NCBI GenBank assembly: GCA_022560615.1
Contig: JADFSR010000029.1
Coordinates: 1 to 54,408 of the forward strand
DNA from: Gemmatimonadota bacterium
Lineage (GTDB): Bacteria > Gemmatimonadota > Gemmatimonadetes > Longimicrobiales > Gaopeijiaceae
Direction: 5' to 3'
Length of the DNA: 54,408 nucleotides
The number at the start of each line of letters is the position of its first letter. Position 1 is the stretch's first letter. Below, piece after piece: positions 32,247 through 41,215 of this stretch. The notes below the pieces were generated by a model. It saw nothing but the letters and a program-made list of their open reading frames with translations. It did not search any database and had not been told where the DNA came from. Position numbers and translations under genes: made by a program.

Positions 32247-34691
32247 CTACCGATCGCTCCCGGACGGCTGCTCGACCGCAACCGCCGTCTGCTGCATCTG
32301 AAATGCGTCGCTCGTGGCCACACCCAGAATGAACGCCGACATCCTGTACCCCTCGGACGCGGCTTTCTTCGTGATCGCCCGGACGGTGGGCTGATCGTAG
32401 TACTCGACGCGCCGCCCAAGCGCGTACGTCATCAGATTCTCGGTGAAGGTGCGGATGAGCGGGATCGGCCGCCGCACCAGCGCCTGCTGTAGCTCCATCG
32501 GGCTCGTCACGGGCGTTCCGTCATACAGCTCGCCCTGCGTGTCGAGCAGCACGCCGTTTTCGCGGATCCGCCACCGGCCCGTCACGTCGAAGTTGTCGAG
32601 CGCCAGGCCGATGGGGTCCATGAAGCGATGGCACGAGTTGCACGAGGGGCTGGCCCGGTGCAAGGCCATGCGCTCGCGCGTCGTGAGCATACGGCCATCC
32701 TCCGACCCCTCGGTCTCATCGAGATCCGGGATGCCCGGAGGCGGTGGAGGCGGCGGGATGCCGAGCAGCACCTCCATGACCCACTTGCCGCGCAGGACCG
32801 GTGACGTCCGGCCGGCGTGCGACGTCAGGGTCAGGATACTGCCATGGCCCAACAAGCCTCGCCGCGTCTCGTCCGGATACGTGACCCGACGAAACCGCTC
32901 CCCGACTACGCCTTCGATACCGTAGTGCTTGGCCAGCCGCTCGTTCACATACGTGTAGTCTGCGGTGTAGAGATCGAGCAGGCTGCGATCATCGCGAACG
33001 AGGCTGTTGAAAAAGAGTTCGGTTTCCCGGCGCATGGCGTCGGCCAACTGCTGATGGTAGTCGGGGTACAACAGCCGGTCGGGGTGCACCTTGTCGAGGT
33101 CGTCGAGCCGCAGCCACTGGGCGGCGAAGCGGGTACCGAGCGCGTCGGCGCGCGGATCCGCGAGCATGCGGCGTACCTGGCGCTCGAACTCGGCCGCGTC
33201 GGAGAGCTCGTGCCGGGCAGCGCGCTCGATGAGCTCCTCGTCCGGTGGTGTGCCCCAGAGAAAGAACGAAAGGCGTGAAGCGAGCGCGATGTCGCTGATC
33301 CGGTAGCTCTCCCCCGGCGTTACGTCACCCGCGGGCTCCTCGAAGCGGAAGACAAAATCAGGACTCGCGAGCATGGCCTCCAGCGCGGTGCGCACGCCCC
33401 GCTCGAAGCCGGAGTCCGCCGCCCCCAGGTCATAGAAACTCATCAAGCCCCCGATGTCTTCCGGCGTGAGAGGGCGGCGGAAGGCCCGTGTGCCCAGGCG
33501 GGTGACGATCCGTTCGGCGCACGGTCGAGCCTCGGCGGGCGACGCCGGACGGCAGGTGAAGATCCTCTGCCGTGCCGGGGTCTCCGAGACGCCTGTGGCG
33601 CCGTACGGTCCGACGATGGCCAGGTCCTTCAAATGAGCGAGAGCGGTCACTCCGTACCCGTTCACGCCGATCTGCCGGTCTGTGAGCGACCAATCGTGAG
33701 GCGAGACGAGATCCTCCATGGGACCCTCGCTCTGGCGTAGGAACACGGCGGAGACCCGGTGCGGACCAGCGCGCACGAAGATGGACTCGGACCGCATGTT
33801 CACACCGTTCGGATCTGAGACGCTCATCCAACGGTCGACTTCGAGGAGCTGCACCCGCTCCCCGTCGATGGACAGCTCGATCTGCTCTCCTCGGGCGGTG
33901 CCTCCGAAGAAGCCACCGGTCGTGGTATGCTCGAACGCCATGTTGAACACGTACTCGGCGTCGGCGGGGAACGTGTGGGTAGTGGAGATGCCCCCTCGGG
34001 TCCCGAAAGGCGCGCCCTCGGCACGGTCCCATTGGGAGACGTATCCGGGGTTCGTATACGTCGTAGTGCTTGGCAACGCGTCCGGATCGCCCACGGCGAG
34101 ACGAGCGATCTCGCTCGCGGCGTTCATGTACGCGTCCAACAGCATCGGGGACAGCAACTGCACGTCCGCGATGTTGTCGAAGTTCGCACTCTTCGTATCG
34201 AGCGGCAGGTACCGGCCCGCGTCCACGTCGAGCGCCAAGAGCTCACGGATCGAACGCTCGTACTCGGCCCGGTTCAGACGCTGGAACGTCCGGCCGCCGG
34301 GCATCGGGTGCGCGGCCGCAGCCGCATCCAGAACGTCCTCGAGGGCCTCTGCCAGAGCCACCAACGTGTCCCCGGCGGGACGCCTCGCGCCCGGCGGTGG
34401 CATCATCGCCGCGCGCAGCTTGCGGATCATCTTCTCCGCGACTTCCGCGTTCTCGCTTGCCGCCTCGGCGTCGAACTCCTCCAGCGACATGTTACCGCGC
34501 AGCATGCGGTCGTTGTGGCAACGAACGCAGTACGTCTGAATCACCTCGTTGTGGGAGGCGGGCTGGGATACGGCGAGAACCGCACCCGAGGGGAGAGCGG
34601 GCGCGCGATCCCAGGGAGCGACACCGGTCTCAGGCTCGCCCACCAAGACGATCAGGATGCCGAGCGCGGACATCGTGGTGAGCGTTTTCAT
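32247..34691 (-). CDS. DUF1587/DUF1592/DUF1588/DUF1585 cytochrome-like protein (cassette copy 2)
   Basis: 814 aa with an N-terminal signal. Two haem-type CxxCH motifs are visible: CVRCH at residues 55-59 in an N-terminal cytochrome-c-like domain (VIQTYCVRCHNDRMLRG) and CNSCH about 120 residues from the end in the DUF1588-type block (CNSCHRFMDPIGLALDNF). Between them come DUF1587 (FQRLNRAEYERSIRELLALDV), carbohydrate-binding-like beta regions and DUF1592 (LASRLSFFLWGTPPDEEL). A proline run precedes PGIPDLDE. This suggests a periplasmic di-haem protein acting with DUF1552, but haem binding is inferred from motifs only. The neighbouring plus-strand DUF4168 gene diverges from it. Confidence 0.9.
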   Translation of the reverse strand: MKTLTTMSALGILIVLVGEPETGVAPWDRAPALPSGAVLAVSQPASHNEVIQTYCVRCHNDRMLRGNMSLEEFDAEAASENAEVAEKMIRKLRAAMMPPPGARRPAGDTLVALAEALEDVLDAAAAAHPMPGGRTFQRLNRAEYERSIRELLALDVDAGRYLPLDTKSANFDNIADVQLLSPMLLDAYMNAASEIARLAVGDPDALPSTTTYTNPGYVSQWDRAEGAPFGTRGGISTTHTFPADAEYVFNMAFEHTTTGGFFGGTARGEQIELSIDGERVQLLEVDRWMSVSDPNGVNMRSESIFVRAGPHRVSAVFLRQSEGPMEDLVSPHDWSLTDRQIGVNGYGVTALAHLKDLAIVGPYGATGVSETPARQRIFTCRPASPAEARPCAERIVTRLGTRAFRRPLTPEDIGGLMSFYDLGAADSGFERGVRTALEAMLASPDFVFRFEEPAGDVTPGESYRISDIALASRLSFFLWGTPPDEELIERAARHELSDAAEFERQVRRMLADPRADALGTRFAAQWLRLDDLDKVHPDRLLYPDYHQQLADAMRRETELFFNSLVRDDRSLLDLYTADYTYVNERLAKHYGIEGVVGERFRRVTYPDETRRGLLGHGSILTLTSHAGRTSPVLRGKWVMEVLLGIPPPPPPPGIPDLDETEGSEDGRMLTTRERMALHRASPSCNSCHRFMDPIGLALDNFDVTGRWRIRENGVLLDTQGELYDGTPVTSPMELQQALVRRPIPLIRTFTENLMTYALGRRVEYYDQPTVRAITKKAASEGYRMSAFILGVATSDAFQMQQTAVAVEQPSGSDR

Positions 34692-34871
34692 TCGGGTCTC
34701 TTCATTGGCGTCCTAATCACGACCCCGGGGGCGAGCCTCGTGTTGACGGTCACAGCGCCCAGCGGACTCCGTCGAGGATGCGATTTCATAATGTACAGGG
34801 GGACTCTCCGCGCCGCCACGAAAGTCTTGGCGACGCCTGGCAAGGGACCAGACAAAGGAGTAGAATGGCTG

Positions 34872-35237
34872 ATGATGAAACACGCCCTCGTCACCACACT
34901 GTTTGCTCTCTCCGCAATTACCGGGCACCTCTCCGCCCAGCAGGCGCCTCCGGCGGAGCTCACCGAGGAGGCGCTCAGCACGTACACGAAGGCGCACGTC
35001 GTGCTGGACTCGGCGCGTGACGCATTCCAACGCGAATTCGGCCGTACCCACGACGTTCAGGGGCAGGCGCGGCTGAGGACCGAGCTGGCCGAACGGATCG
35101 AGACGATCCTGTCCGAGCACGGAATCCCCCAGGAGGAGTACGACCGGATCACGGCTGTGATCAGCGTTGACCAAGCTCTCCGCGAACGCTTCGAGGAGCT
35201 CCTGGCACTGTTGCTAGCCGGCGCTGGGGCCGGCTAG
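34872..35237 (+). CDS. DUF4168-like exported small protein
   Basis: 121 aa from ATG 34872 (ATG 34875 also possible), with AAAGGAG about 11 nt upstream. A signal peptide (MMKHALVTTLFALSAITGHLSAQQ) is followed by one helical domain (ELTEEALSTYTKAHVVLDSARDAF...QEEYDRITAVISVDQALRERFEELL), the DUF4168 pattern. Function unknown. The frame stays open upstream over the DUF1592-group gene, but that part is antisense shadow. It stands alone on the plus strand between the two cassette copies, and its TAG shares CTAG (35234-35237) with the ankyrin gene's stop. A -10-like CATAAT at 34787-34792 lacks a clear -35. Confidence 0.8.
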   Translation: MMKHALVTTLFALSAITGHLSAQQAPPAELTEEALSTYTKAHVVLDSARDAFQREFGRTHDVQGQARLRTELAERIETILSEHGIPQEEYDRITAVISVDQALRERFEELLALLLAGAGAG

Positions 35238-37048
35238 CAGCCTACACAGTTGTGGTTATTCTTGGCTCCGAGCCCCTCGAGCAGCGCGATCGTGCGGGGG
35301 AATGGCGTGATGCGCTGCACGGGACCATTCGCCATGTCCACCGTGGTCTGACCGCGTCGACTCACCGTGTTAACATCCGCGCCACGCTCGACCAGATACA
35401 GAATCAGCGCGTCGTCGCCGCGTGAGGCGGCGTGGTGAAGTGCACTGTATGCGTTGAGGTCCCGCAGGTTCACGTCCGCGCCTAGCTCATCGACGAGGTA
35501 GCGCACCGCGGGGAGCCATCCATCCGGCACATGTCGGTGGATGTTCGCCGCGTAGCCCTCCCCGTAGCCGACACCAGACGCTGCGTGGATCGGCCACACA
35601 CCCGGCCCGCCGACCGGAATCGGCGGCAGCCCTGACGGATCGTCGCCGGCCGTGCTCTCGCCCCTACTCCCGCCCCTGGCGAAGCGGCGGCCAGGTGTCT
35701 TCAAGGTCGGTACATTCGGATCGGCGCCGTACGCTACCAGGAGCTTCATCGCCGCGACGTCCAGAGCATACGCCGCGCGCCAAAACGGTGTCGCACCGGT
35801 ACGGTCGACCCTCAGGTAGTCGTCCCCGAACGTGGTGAACCAGAGCTGCTTGGTGAGTCGCACGTTGGGGTCTACTCCTCCGTCCAGGAAGGCTCGCATC
35901 AGGTCGAGGTACGTGACCTCCTGCTGCAGCCGGTGCGTCGGCTGCGGGTGCCGAGACTTCGGGATCCACTGTGTGTTGAGCGCGATGTAGAGTGGGGTCG
36001 CGCCCGCGTCGCTCGCGAGCTGTGCGTCGGCGCCGCGCGCGAAGAGCTCCATGGCCAGATCGAAGTGGCCGTTGAGGATCGCCATCAGCAGTGGACTCGT
36101 GCGGTCCCCCGCGCTCACCTGATCGATCTCGGCCCCGCCGTCGAGCAACGCCATCGCAGCGCCGGAATACCCCTCACGAACCGCGAGCAAGAGCGCACTC
36201 AGACCACCGTACCCTCCCACGAGCTGCGCGTGCGACAGCCGCTGCGCCACGCGGTCCCGCTGAGCTTCGTTGACATCTATGCCCCCGGCGCCACCGCTCC
36301 CGCCCGGAGCGGTGCCCGGAGCGGGGGGAGGCGCGCCCGCACGTTCGACTACACCCGCCCCTCGCGCCGATACCGGCTCGCCGCGCTCGACAGCCGCGCG
36401 TCGTCGCTGCTCGGCCTGGTCGTCTCGGTCCTCGGCGTCTCTCGTGGGCATGTCCAACACGTGGGCTGCCAAATCGATCGCCGCGCCACCGTCCAGCAGC
36501 GCGCCGATCGCTTGCACCCGGCCCGCCGCTGCGGCGAACATCAGCGGCGTTTGCCCCCAGGCCGTCTCCCGCCGATCGACCTCGGCACCGTACTCGATCA
36601 GTGCCGCCACCGCGGAGGCGCTTCCGGACGCCGCCGCGAGGTGGAGCGGCGCTACGTGTCCGGTCGTGGTCTCCGGATCGGCCGTGGCCCCGGCCTGGAG
36701 CAGATCGCGCACGACCGACGCGTGACCGCCCCTAGCCGCGAGGTGCAGCGGACGGTACGCCCCGAGGCGTGTCATCGATTCCACCTGAGCTCCAGCCGAC
36801 AATAACAGCGAGGCGAGCTCGCTGTCTCCGCGCTCGGCGGCCCAGTGCAGAGCGGTCATGCCGTCTCCGAGCGCCGCGTTCACGTCCGCGCCCTGCTCGA
36901 TCAACGCGCGAACCTCGGCGGCGTCCCCCCGCATCGCGGCCTCCGCGACCGGTGCATCGGGCGGGGTAGCGGCCCACGTCAGCAGCGCGCATGCCAACAC
37001 GCATAACACCTTGTGGTGGAGTCGCTTGGAGCCCTGTACCTTATGCAT
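35234..37048 (-). CDS. Secreted ankyrin-repeat protein ending in CxxC (cassette copy 1)
   Basis: 604 aa from ATG 37048, six bases after GAGGGG. In-frame ATGs at 37051 and 37075 are possible, the latter overlapping the DUF1552 stop as ATGA. Paralogue of 28931-30778 with the same architecture: signal peptide, ankyrin repeats (GDGMTALHWAAERGD, GAYRPLHLAARGGH, GQTPLMFAAAAGR), a Pro/Gly-rich low-complexity insert (about 225-265), RTGATPFWRAAYALDVAAMKLL, HRHVPDGWLPAVRYLVDELG, and C-terminus AKNNHNCVGC. Both copies keep RRGQTTVDMANGP near the end. The terminal CxxC could bind metal, form a disulfide or receive a thioether-linked group; nothing proves which. Confidence 0.85.
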   Translation of the reverse strand: MHKVQGSKRLHHKVLCVLACALLTWAATPPDAPVAEAAMRGDAAEVRALIEQGADVNAALGDGMTALHWAAERGDSELASLLLSAGAQVESMTRLGAYRPLHLAARGGHASVVRDLLQAGATADPETTTGHVAPLHLAAASGSASAVAALIEYGAEVDRRETAWGQTPLMFAAAAGRVQAIGALLDGGAAIDLAAHVLDMPTRDAEDRDDQAEQRRRAAVERGEPVSARGAGVVERAGAPPPAPGTAPGGSGGAGGIDVNEAQRDRVAQRLSHAQLVGGYGGLSALLLAVREGYSGAAMALLDGGAEIDQVSAGDRTSPLLMAILNGHFDLAMELFARGADAQLASDAGATPLYIALNTQWIPKSRHPQPTHRLQQEVTYLDLMRAFLDGGVDPNVRLTKQLWFTTFGDDYLRVDRTGATPFWRAAYALDVAAMKLLVAYGADPNVPTLKTPGRRFARGGSRGESTAGDDPSGLPPIPVGGPGVWPIHAASGVGYGEGYAANIHRHVPDGWLPAVRYLVDELGADVNLRDLNAYSALHHAASRGDDALILYLVERGADVNTVSRRGQTTVDMANGPVQRITPFPRTIALLEGLGAKNNHNCVGC

Positions 37049-37071
37049 CATCGACCCCTCATCCGGACGCT

Positions 37072-38466
37072 TCATGCCGACGCCGTGAGTGCGAGCGCCC
37101 CGGTGTTGTCCCCGAACCGGGTGACGTCCTCGAGCCCCAGCTTGTGCAGCAGGGTGAGCATCGCGTCAGCCATCGGTGTTCCATCGGCAGCCTTGACGTG
37201 CAGGTTCCCCTCGAGTTGCCCGTTCGCGCCGCCGAGCACGATCAACGGGCAGCGGCGGTGATTGTGCAGGTTGGAGTCGGCCATCGGGGAGCCATAGAGG
37301 ATCATCGTCTTGTCCAGCAGGTGGGTATCGCCTTCCTCGATCTCCCTCAGCCGGTCCATGAGGTACGGCAGGAGACCGACGTGGTACTCGTTTATCTGGG
37401 CAAAGTTGAGCACCGGCTCTTCACGGCCACCGTGGTGCGACGCGGGGTGGAACGGAGTGTCCGTCCCGCTCTCCGGATAGACCCGTGACGACGCGTCGCG
37501 CCCCAGCTTCAACGAGAACACGCGCGTCATGTCGGACGCGAACGCGAGCGCCTGCAGGTCGAACATCAGCTTCACGTGCTCGCTGAAGGAGTCCGGCACA
37601 CCCGCCGGTGCCCCCGGCAACTCACGAACCTCCCCCGTTCGGTTCTGCGCCTCGACGCTCTGGATGCGTCGCTCGAGCTCCCGCACGTTGTCCAGATACC
37701 GATCGAGGCGCACCGTGTCGTTCGGTCCGAGTGACCGTTTGAGCACCGCGAGGTCCTCGGCGATCCAGTCGAGGATGCTCCGGCTCGTCTGCCTACGCGC
37801 GGCGCGCTCTTCCGGGCTGCCGCCTGCGCCGAACAGCTGATCGAACGCGACCCGGGGGTCGCGGATCATCGGGAGCGGCTCGGTGGGCGAGGCCCAGCTG
37901 ATCGTATCGGTGTAGACGCACGCGTAGCCATACGCGCAGCCACCCGCTTGATCGACGTTCTCGATGCACAGCTGCATGGACGGGATCGGTGTGTCCTGCC
38001 CAAAACGCTGCGCGTAGATCTGGTCCAGCGAGATGCCGACGGAGACGTCCGAGCTCTCGGTCTGCTTCGGGTGCGCCTGGGTCAGGTAGACCGCGCTGGA
38101 CCGAAAGTGATCGCCCCCGATCTCCTTGGCCTGTGCCGCCTCGGCGTTGCGCACATCGGTATTGCTGATGATCGTCAGGTAGTCCCGGTACGGCTCCAGC
38201 GGCCGCAGCGCGCTCGGCGAGAGATCGAAGTCTCGACCCACCGCGACCGGCGACCACAGGTTTTGCGTGGCACCCCACTCGTTGCAACCGGCCGCGCCGT
38301 GCACGATCTCGATCGCGATCAGACGGGTGGGGTCATCCACCCGGGGAGCCTTGGACCACACGCGCCCGGCCGGCACCATCGCATCGAGAAACGGCAACGC
38401 GACCGACGCGCCCACACCCCGGATGAACGTGCGTCGCGGAATCTGCTTGCCGGTGATAAATTGCAT
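37072..38466 (-). CDS. Tat-exported DUF1552 protein (cassette copy 1)
   Basis: 464 aa. Twin-arginine signal IPRRTFIRGVGASVALPFLDA; ATG 38466 follows GGAGGGAGA. Close paralogue of 30803-32215 over its length: HGAAGCNEWGATQNLW, SMQLCIENVDQAGGCAYGYACVYTDTISWASPTEPL, FHPASHHGGREEPVLNFAQINEYH and HNHRRCPLIVLGG (blocks quoted separately). Like copy 2 it keeps several Cys (CIEN, GGCAYGYAC). It follows the DUF1592-group gene by 21 bp and is expected to work with it in the periplasm. Reaction unknown. Confidence 0.9.
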   Translation of the reverse strand: MQFITGKQIPRRTFIRGVGASVALPFLDAMVPAGRVWSKAPRVDDPTRLIAIEIVHGAAGCNEWGATQNLWSPVAVGRDFDLSPSALRPLEPYRDYLTIISNTDVRNAEAAQAKEIGGDHFRSSAVYLTQAHPKQTESSDVSVGISLDQIYAQRFGQDTPIPSMQLCIENVDQAGGCAYGYACVYTDTISWASPTEPLPMIRDPRVAFDQLFGAGGSPEERAARRQTSRSILDWIAEDLAVLKRSLGPNDTVRLDRYLDNVRELERRIQSVEAQNRTGEVRELPGAPAGVPDSFSEHVKLMFDLQALAFASDMTRVFSLKLGRDASSRVYPESGTDTPFHPASHHGGREEPVLNFAQINEYHVGLLPYLMDRLREIEEGDTHLLDKTMILYGSPMADSNLHNHRRCPLIVLGGANGQLEGNLHVKAADGTPMADAMLTLLHKLGLEDVTRFGDNTGALALTASA

Positions 38467-38487
38467 GTTATCCGTCTCCCTCCGCGT

Positions 38488-40971
38488 TCACGGCTGCTGG
38501 CCCTGTGTGCCCTGCTGCACGACTGCGTTGGCGCGCTGCATCCGGAAAGCATCGCTCTTCACGACGCCCAGGATGAACGCCGAGATGCGATAGCCGTCCG
38601 CTTCCGCGGCCCGCGCGATCGCTCGCACGGTCGGCTGATCGAAGTACTCGACTCGCCGCCCGATCGCGTAGGCGAGAAGGTTCTCCGTGAAGGTCCGGAT
38701 GAGCGGGACCGGACGGTTCAGCAGCGCCCGCCTGAGGTCGGCTGGGCCCGCAATCGGCGTACCGTCATACAGTTCCCCGCGTGTGTCCAGCGGGCTGCCG
38801 TTCTCGCGGGTCCGCCACTTGCCCGTGACTCCGAAGTTGTCGAGCGCGAGGCCGATGGGATCCATGAAACGATGGCAGGAATTGCACGTCGGGCTGGCGC
38901 GGTGCTGCTCCATGCGCTCGCGGGTCGTAAGCACGCGACCATCCACTACGTCGTCAGTCTGTTCGAGATCCGGAATGCCCGGCGGCGGCGGCGGCGGCGG
39001 GCTCCCGAGCAAGACCTCCATCACCCATTTCCCCCTCAGCACCGGCGAGGTGCGCCCGGCATGGGAGGTCAGGGTGAGGATGCTGGCGTGCCCGAGCACG
39101 CCCCGACGTGTGTCGTCGGGGTACGTGACGCGCCGGAACCGCTCGCCACTGACGCCGGGGATCCCGTAGTGCCGGGCCAACCGCTCGTTCACGAAGGTGT
39201 AGTCCGCAGCGTACAGGTCGAGCACGCTGCGATCCTCACGCACCAGGCTGTTGAAGAAGAGCTCGGTCTCTCGACGCATGGCGTCCGCGAGCTGCTGATG
39301 GAAGTCCGGTTCCAGGCGGACGTCCGGGTGGATCTTGTCGAGGTCCTGGAGGCGCAGCCACTGGCCAGCGAAGCGCGGCCCGAGCGCGTCGGCCTTCGCG
39401 TCAGCGAGCATGCGCAGCGTCTGCTCTTCGAGCACGCGGTCGTCGCTGAGGGAACCGCTCGACGCCAGCTGTCGCAACTCAGCGTCCGGAGGCGACGCCC
39501 ACAGGAAGTAGGAGAGGCGCGACGCCAGTGCGAAGTCATCGATCTGGTACGTCTGTCCTGCGACGACCCGCGCGGGAGGCTGCTCGAAGCGGAAGACGAA
39601 GCGCGGGCTCGCGAGCATCGCCTCGAGCGCGGTGCGCACTCCCAACTCGAAACCACCGTCCGCGGCCGCCTCGTCATAGAACGACATCAAGCCCGCGCGA
39701 TCGTCTTCGCTGAGCGGGCGGCGGAACGCCTGCTCGCCCAGCCTCGAGATGATCTCGGCCGCGCACGGGCGAGCCTCACTCCGCGACGCAGGCGTGCACG
39801 TGAAGATGCGCCTCCGAACCGGCGTGTCGGAGACGCCTGCCGTCGTCGTGAGCGGCCCACCGACTACCAGGTCCCTCAGATGCGGCAGCGAATTCACGCC
39901 GTACGTGCCCGCGATCGCGGTGCTGGCGAGCGACCAGTCGTGTGGCGCGATCAGGTCCTGTACCGGCCCGTCCGTGCGCTTGATGAACGCCGCCGTCACA
40001 CGCCGCGCGCCGCCCGCCACCAAGATCGGTGCGCTCGTCATCTCGACGCCGTTCGCGCCAGAGACGTGCATCCAACGGTCCATCTCGAGCAGCGCGACCC
40101 GCTCGCCATCGATCGAGATCTCGATCTCCTCGAGTGCGTCGGCGGTCTGGAGCGCGGACCGTCCGTTGCCGACGACCGTGCCTGTCGTCTCGTGGTGGAA
40201 CGAGATTCGGAAGACGTACTCACCATCCGCGGGAAAGTTGTGCACGACCGACGTGCCGCCACGCGTGCCGAACGGAGCGCCCTCGACTCGCTCGGTCTGC
40301 GACACCCAACGCGGGATCCGGTACTGTGTCTCGCTCGCGGTCGCGTCCGGGTTTCCGACAGCGAGCCGACTGATTTCCGCCGCGGCGTTGAGGTACGCGT
40401 CGAGCAACGTCGGCGACACCATTTGCACGTCGGCGATGTTGTCGAAGTTGGCGCTCTTCGTATCGAGCGGAAGATACGCACCAGCCTCGATTCGCAGACC
40501 GAGCAGATCGTAGATCGAACGCTCGTATTCGGCGCGGTTCAGACGCTGGAACGTTCGTCCACCGGGATTCGGGTCCGCGGCAGCGGCTGCGTCCATGTGC
40601 GCTTCCAGCGACTCCACGAGAACCAGCAAGGAGTCACCGGACGGCCGCCGAGCACCGGGCGGCGGCATCATGCCCACGCGAAGCTTCCGGATCATCCGCT
40701 CCGTGATCTCACCGGCCTCGTCCGCCGCGTCCAGCGTGAACCCTTCCAGCGAGAGGTTACCGCGCAGCATCCGGTCGTTGTGGCAGCGCACGCAGTACTG
40801 TTGCACGACGGCGTCGGACGTGGCGGACGGGAAGCCCAACAGCGAGGCAGGCGCGGGTGAGAGAGTCGCAGGACCGCCAGGGACCGCGCCGCCGCCCCAG
40901 CGACCAGCGTCGGGGGCCAGCGTGACCATGAGCAGTCCCGCGACCAACATCGCCGTGACGACGTAGTTCAT
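38488..40971 (-). CDS. DUF1587/DUF1592/DUF1588/DUF1585 cytochrome-like protein (cassette copy 1)
   Basis: 827 aa from ATG 40971, with GAGG upstream. Paralogue of 32247-34691 with matching domain order. The N-terminal CVRCH is at residues 60-64 (VVQQYCVRCHNDRMLRGNLSL), and the second motif CNSCHRFMDPIGLALDNFGV lies near the C-terminus. FQRLNRAEYERSIYDLLGLR (DUF1587), LASRLSYFLWASPPDAEL (DUF1592) and the PPPPPPPGIPDLEQ linker are all kept. First gene of its cassette. Two CRP-like palindromes lie 23 and 66 bp upstream of its start, the best regulatory clue for this region. Confidence 0.9.
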   Translation of the reverse strand: MNYVVTAMLVAGLLMVTLAPDAGRWGGGAVPGGPATLSPAPASLLGFPSATSDAVVQQYCVRCHNDRMLRGNLSLEGFTLDAADEAGEITERMIRKLRVGMMPPPGARRPSGDSLLVLVESLEAHMDAAAAADPNPGGRTFQRLNRAEYERSIYDLLGLRIEAGAYLPLDTKSANFDNIADVQMVSPTLLDAYLNAAAEISRLAVGNPDATASETQYRIPRWVSQTERVEGAPFGTRGGTSVVHNFPADGEYVFRISFHHETTGTVVGNGRSALQTADALEEIEISIDGERVALLEMDRWMHVSGANGVEMTSAPILVAGGARRVTAAFIKRTDGPVQDLIAPHDWSLASTAIAGTYGVNSLPHLRDLVVGGPLTTTAGVSDTPVRRRIFTCTPASRSEARPCAAEIISRLGEQAFRRPLSEDDRAGLMSFYDEAAADGGFELGVRTALEAMLASPRFVFRFEQPPARVVAGQTYQIDDFALASRLSYFLWASPPDAELRQLASSGSLSDDRVLEEQTLRMLADAKADALGPRFAGQWLRLQDLDKIHPDVRLEPDFHQQLADAMRRETELFFNSLVREDRSVLDLYAADYTFVNERLARHYGIPGVSGERFRRVTYPDDTRRGVLGHASILTLTSHAGRTSPVLRGKWVMEVLLGSPPPPPPPGIPDLEQTDDVVDGRVLTTRERMEQHRASPTCNSCHRFMDPIGLALDNFGVTGKWRTRENGSPLDTRGELYDGTPIAGPADLRRALLNRPVPLIRTFTENLLAYAIGRRVEYFDQPTVRAIARAAEADGYRISAFILGVVKSDAFRMQRANAVVQQGTQGQQP

Positions 40972-40993
40972 CCGTGCCTCAAATCCGCGCCGG

Positions 40994-41009
40994 TGTGATC
41001 GTTCTCACA
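40994..41009 (-). promoter_or_regulatory. CRP/FNR-family operator candidate, proximal
   Basis: TGTGATCGTTCTCACA matches TGTGA-N6-TCACA exactly, the consensus palindrome bound by CRP-type regulators. It lies 23 bp before the start of the upstream cassette. No -35/-10 pair could be assigned, so activation versus repression is open. Confidence 0.55.
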
Positions 41010-41036
41010 GGAGACACTCAGCGTGTGCCGACCTGT

Positions 41037-41052
41037 TGTCATCTTGCTCACA
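41037..41052 (-). promoter_or_regulatory. CRP/FNR-family operator candidate, distal
   Basis: TGTCATCTTGCTCACA fits TGTGA-N6-TCACA with one mismatch. Centre-to-centre distance to the proximal site is 43 bp, about four helical turns, so two dimers could sit on the same face. The two sites also resemble each other over 13 of 16 bases. Confidence 0.45.
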
Positions 41053-41215
41053 CAGTACGCCAAAAGCCCGTGGCTGACCAGCGATTTCGCGTTGCTGGGC
41101 CGTCCCACCTGTTATTGGGCGATCGCTGGCCAGCCACCAGGTGGCGGCTTCTTTTCTGAAACAGGACTGCAACGGGAGGGCTTGAACCTCTTATACGATC
41201 ACCCTCGCATGCCGG

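Noticed and set aside
34741-34754. CRP-like site before the second cassette
   Set aside because: TGTTGACGGTCACA has one good half (TCACA), but the other half and the spacing do not match TGTGA-N6-TCACA.
37948-40860. 970-aa plus-strand open frame
   Set aside because: Antisense to the DUF1592-group gene, Arg/His-rich, no domains or export signal: a high-GC shadow frame. The same holds for long antisense frames at 5793-8045 and 20649-22307.
41133-41156. GCCACC-A-GGTGGC followed by a T-rich stretch as a plus-strand terminator
   Set aside because: The palindrome leaves no loop, so the real stem would be about three pairs, and no plus-strand gene precedes it.
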